Assembly: GCA_002751075.1 (NCBI GenBank)
Contig: NAOQ01000292.1
Location: 73,116-87,216 of the forward strand
DNA from: Ichthyophonus hoferi
Taxonomy: Eukaryota > Opisthokonta > Ichthyosporea > Ichthyophonida > Ichthyophonidae
Length of the DNA stretch: 14,101 nt
Direction of reading: 5' to 3'
The translations under genes and the position numbers were made by a program. The notes beneath the pieces are model-generated. The model was not told the origin of the DNA, did no database searches, and saw only the letters and a program-made list of their open reading frames with translations. Positions 13,807 through 14,101 of the stretch are shown here, in pieces. Positions within the stretch are counted from its first letter, which is position 1; each line of letters begins with the position of its first letter.

Positions 13807-14101
13807 TACATATATGTGTATGAAAAAAACAAAAAAAAACAAAAGGATTATATCTGCAAACAAAGTCAAATAACAACATAATTTTTAATAAAACAATGAA
13901 ACAGTTGGAATTTTAATGCTGGTTGCCAAGCCTGATTATAAATGAATGAATTAAATGATGTAGAAGAAAACAGAGCCAACCAAAAGCTAGATATATTCCT
14001 TTAAAACAAAAGAAAGAATAATAACATCAGGATAATACAGTAAAAAAGCTCCAAGGAGAGTTTAAATTAAGCTTTAAATTGTATCACATATTTTACTTTT
14101 A

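Larger units (their letters stand above)
11763..13974 (+). repeat. Tandem 3'-end duplication, distal copy
   Basis: This matches 10493-11551 but is interrupted by about 1,175 extra bases at 11994-13168. It also has a smaller extra piece near 13329-13372 carrying AACCAATCA. The shared blocks lie in the same order and orientation. Divergence is uneven: the first hundred bases of exon 12 differ at only two positions, while other parts differ by roughly a tenth or more and carry indels. Confidence 0.9.

Noticed and set aside
1-14101. tRNA, rRNA, CRISPR array or bacterial operon
   Set aside because: No cloverleaf-like A and B boxes, rRNA motifs, regular spacer-repeat array or Shine-Dalgarno-led gene cluster was seen. 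The introns show the DNA is eukaryotic.

Overview
The window is nuclear DNA from an AT-rich, intron-rich eukaryote that I cannot name. The reasons are twelve exons joined by canonical GT-AG introns of about 160 to 900 bases, many short microsatellites, and one eukaryotic Tc1/mariner-type transposase. The central gene encodes chorismate synthase, the last enzyme of the shikimate pathway. That points to a protist, alga, fungus-like organism or plant rather than a typical animal, but the sequence shows nothing more specific.

Layout: (1) 1-2950 is a large imperfect inverted duplication. The arms are about 1-830 and 2190-2950, around a spacer of about 1.36 kb. Each arm ends inward in a matching 3'-terminal exon (642-822 on +, 2193-2382 on -), so two related genes of unknown function converge tail to tail. 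(2) 3114-4127 on the minus strand is a full-length transposase frame of the Tc1/mariner-IS630 superfamily whose third catalytic acidic residue appears replaced. (3) 4128-4597 is the intergenic and probable promoter region of the next gene. (4) 4598-10664 on the plus strand is chorismate synthase, 12 exons and 366 residues. All three family signatures and both catalytic histidines are present, but one extra A in exon 5 shifts the frame. (5) 10493-13974 is a tandem duplication of the gene's 3' end. It gives a second, divergent copy of the last exon (12B at 11792-12160), in which the signature arginine is glutamine. The second copy also carries about 1.18 kb that the first copy lacks.

How the parts work together: one recognisable metabolic gene dominates. 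Its last exon has been copied downstream with its splice acceptor, so two mutually exclusive 3' ends are possible. Only the proximal one keeps the active-site signature.

The strongest unexplained signal is the 7-mer TGATTGG / CCAATCA. I find it 15 times by eye, 13 of them inside the chorismate synthase gene and 12 of those in introns. In some introns the copies lie in opposite orientation near the two ends and could pair. No tRNA, rRNA, CRISPR array, LTR element or prokaryotic operon structure was seen.
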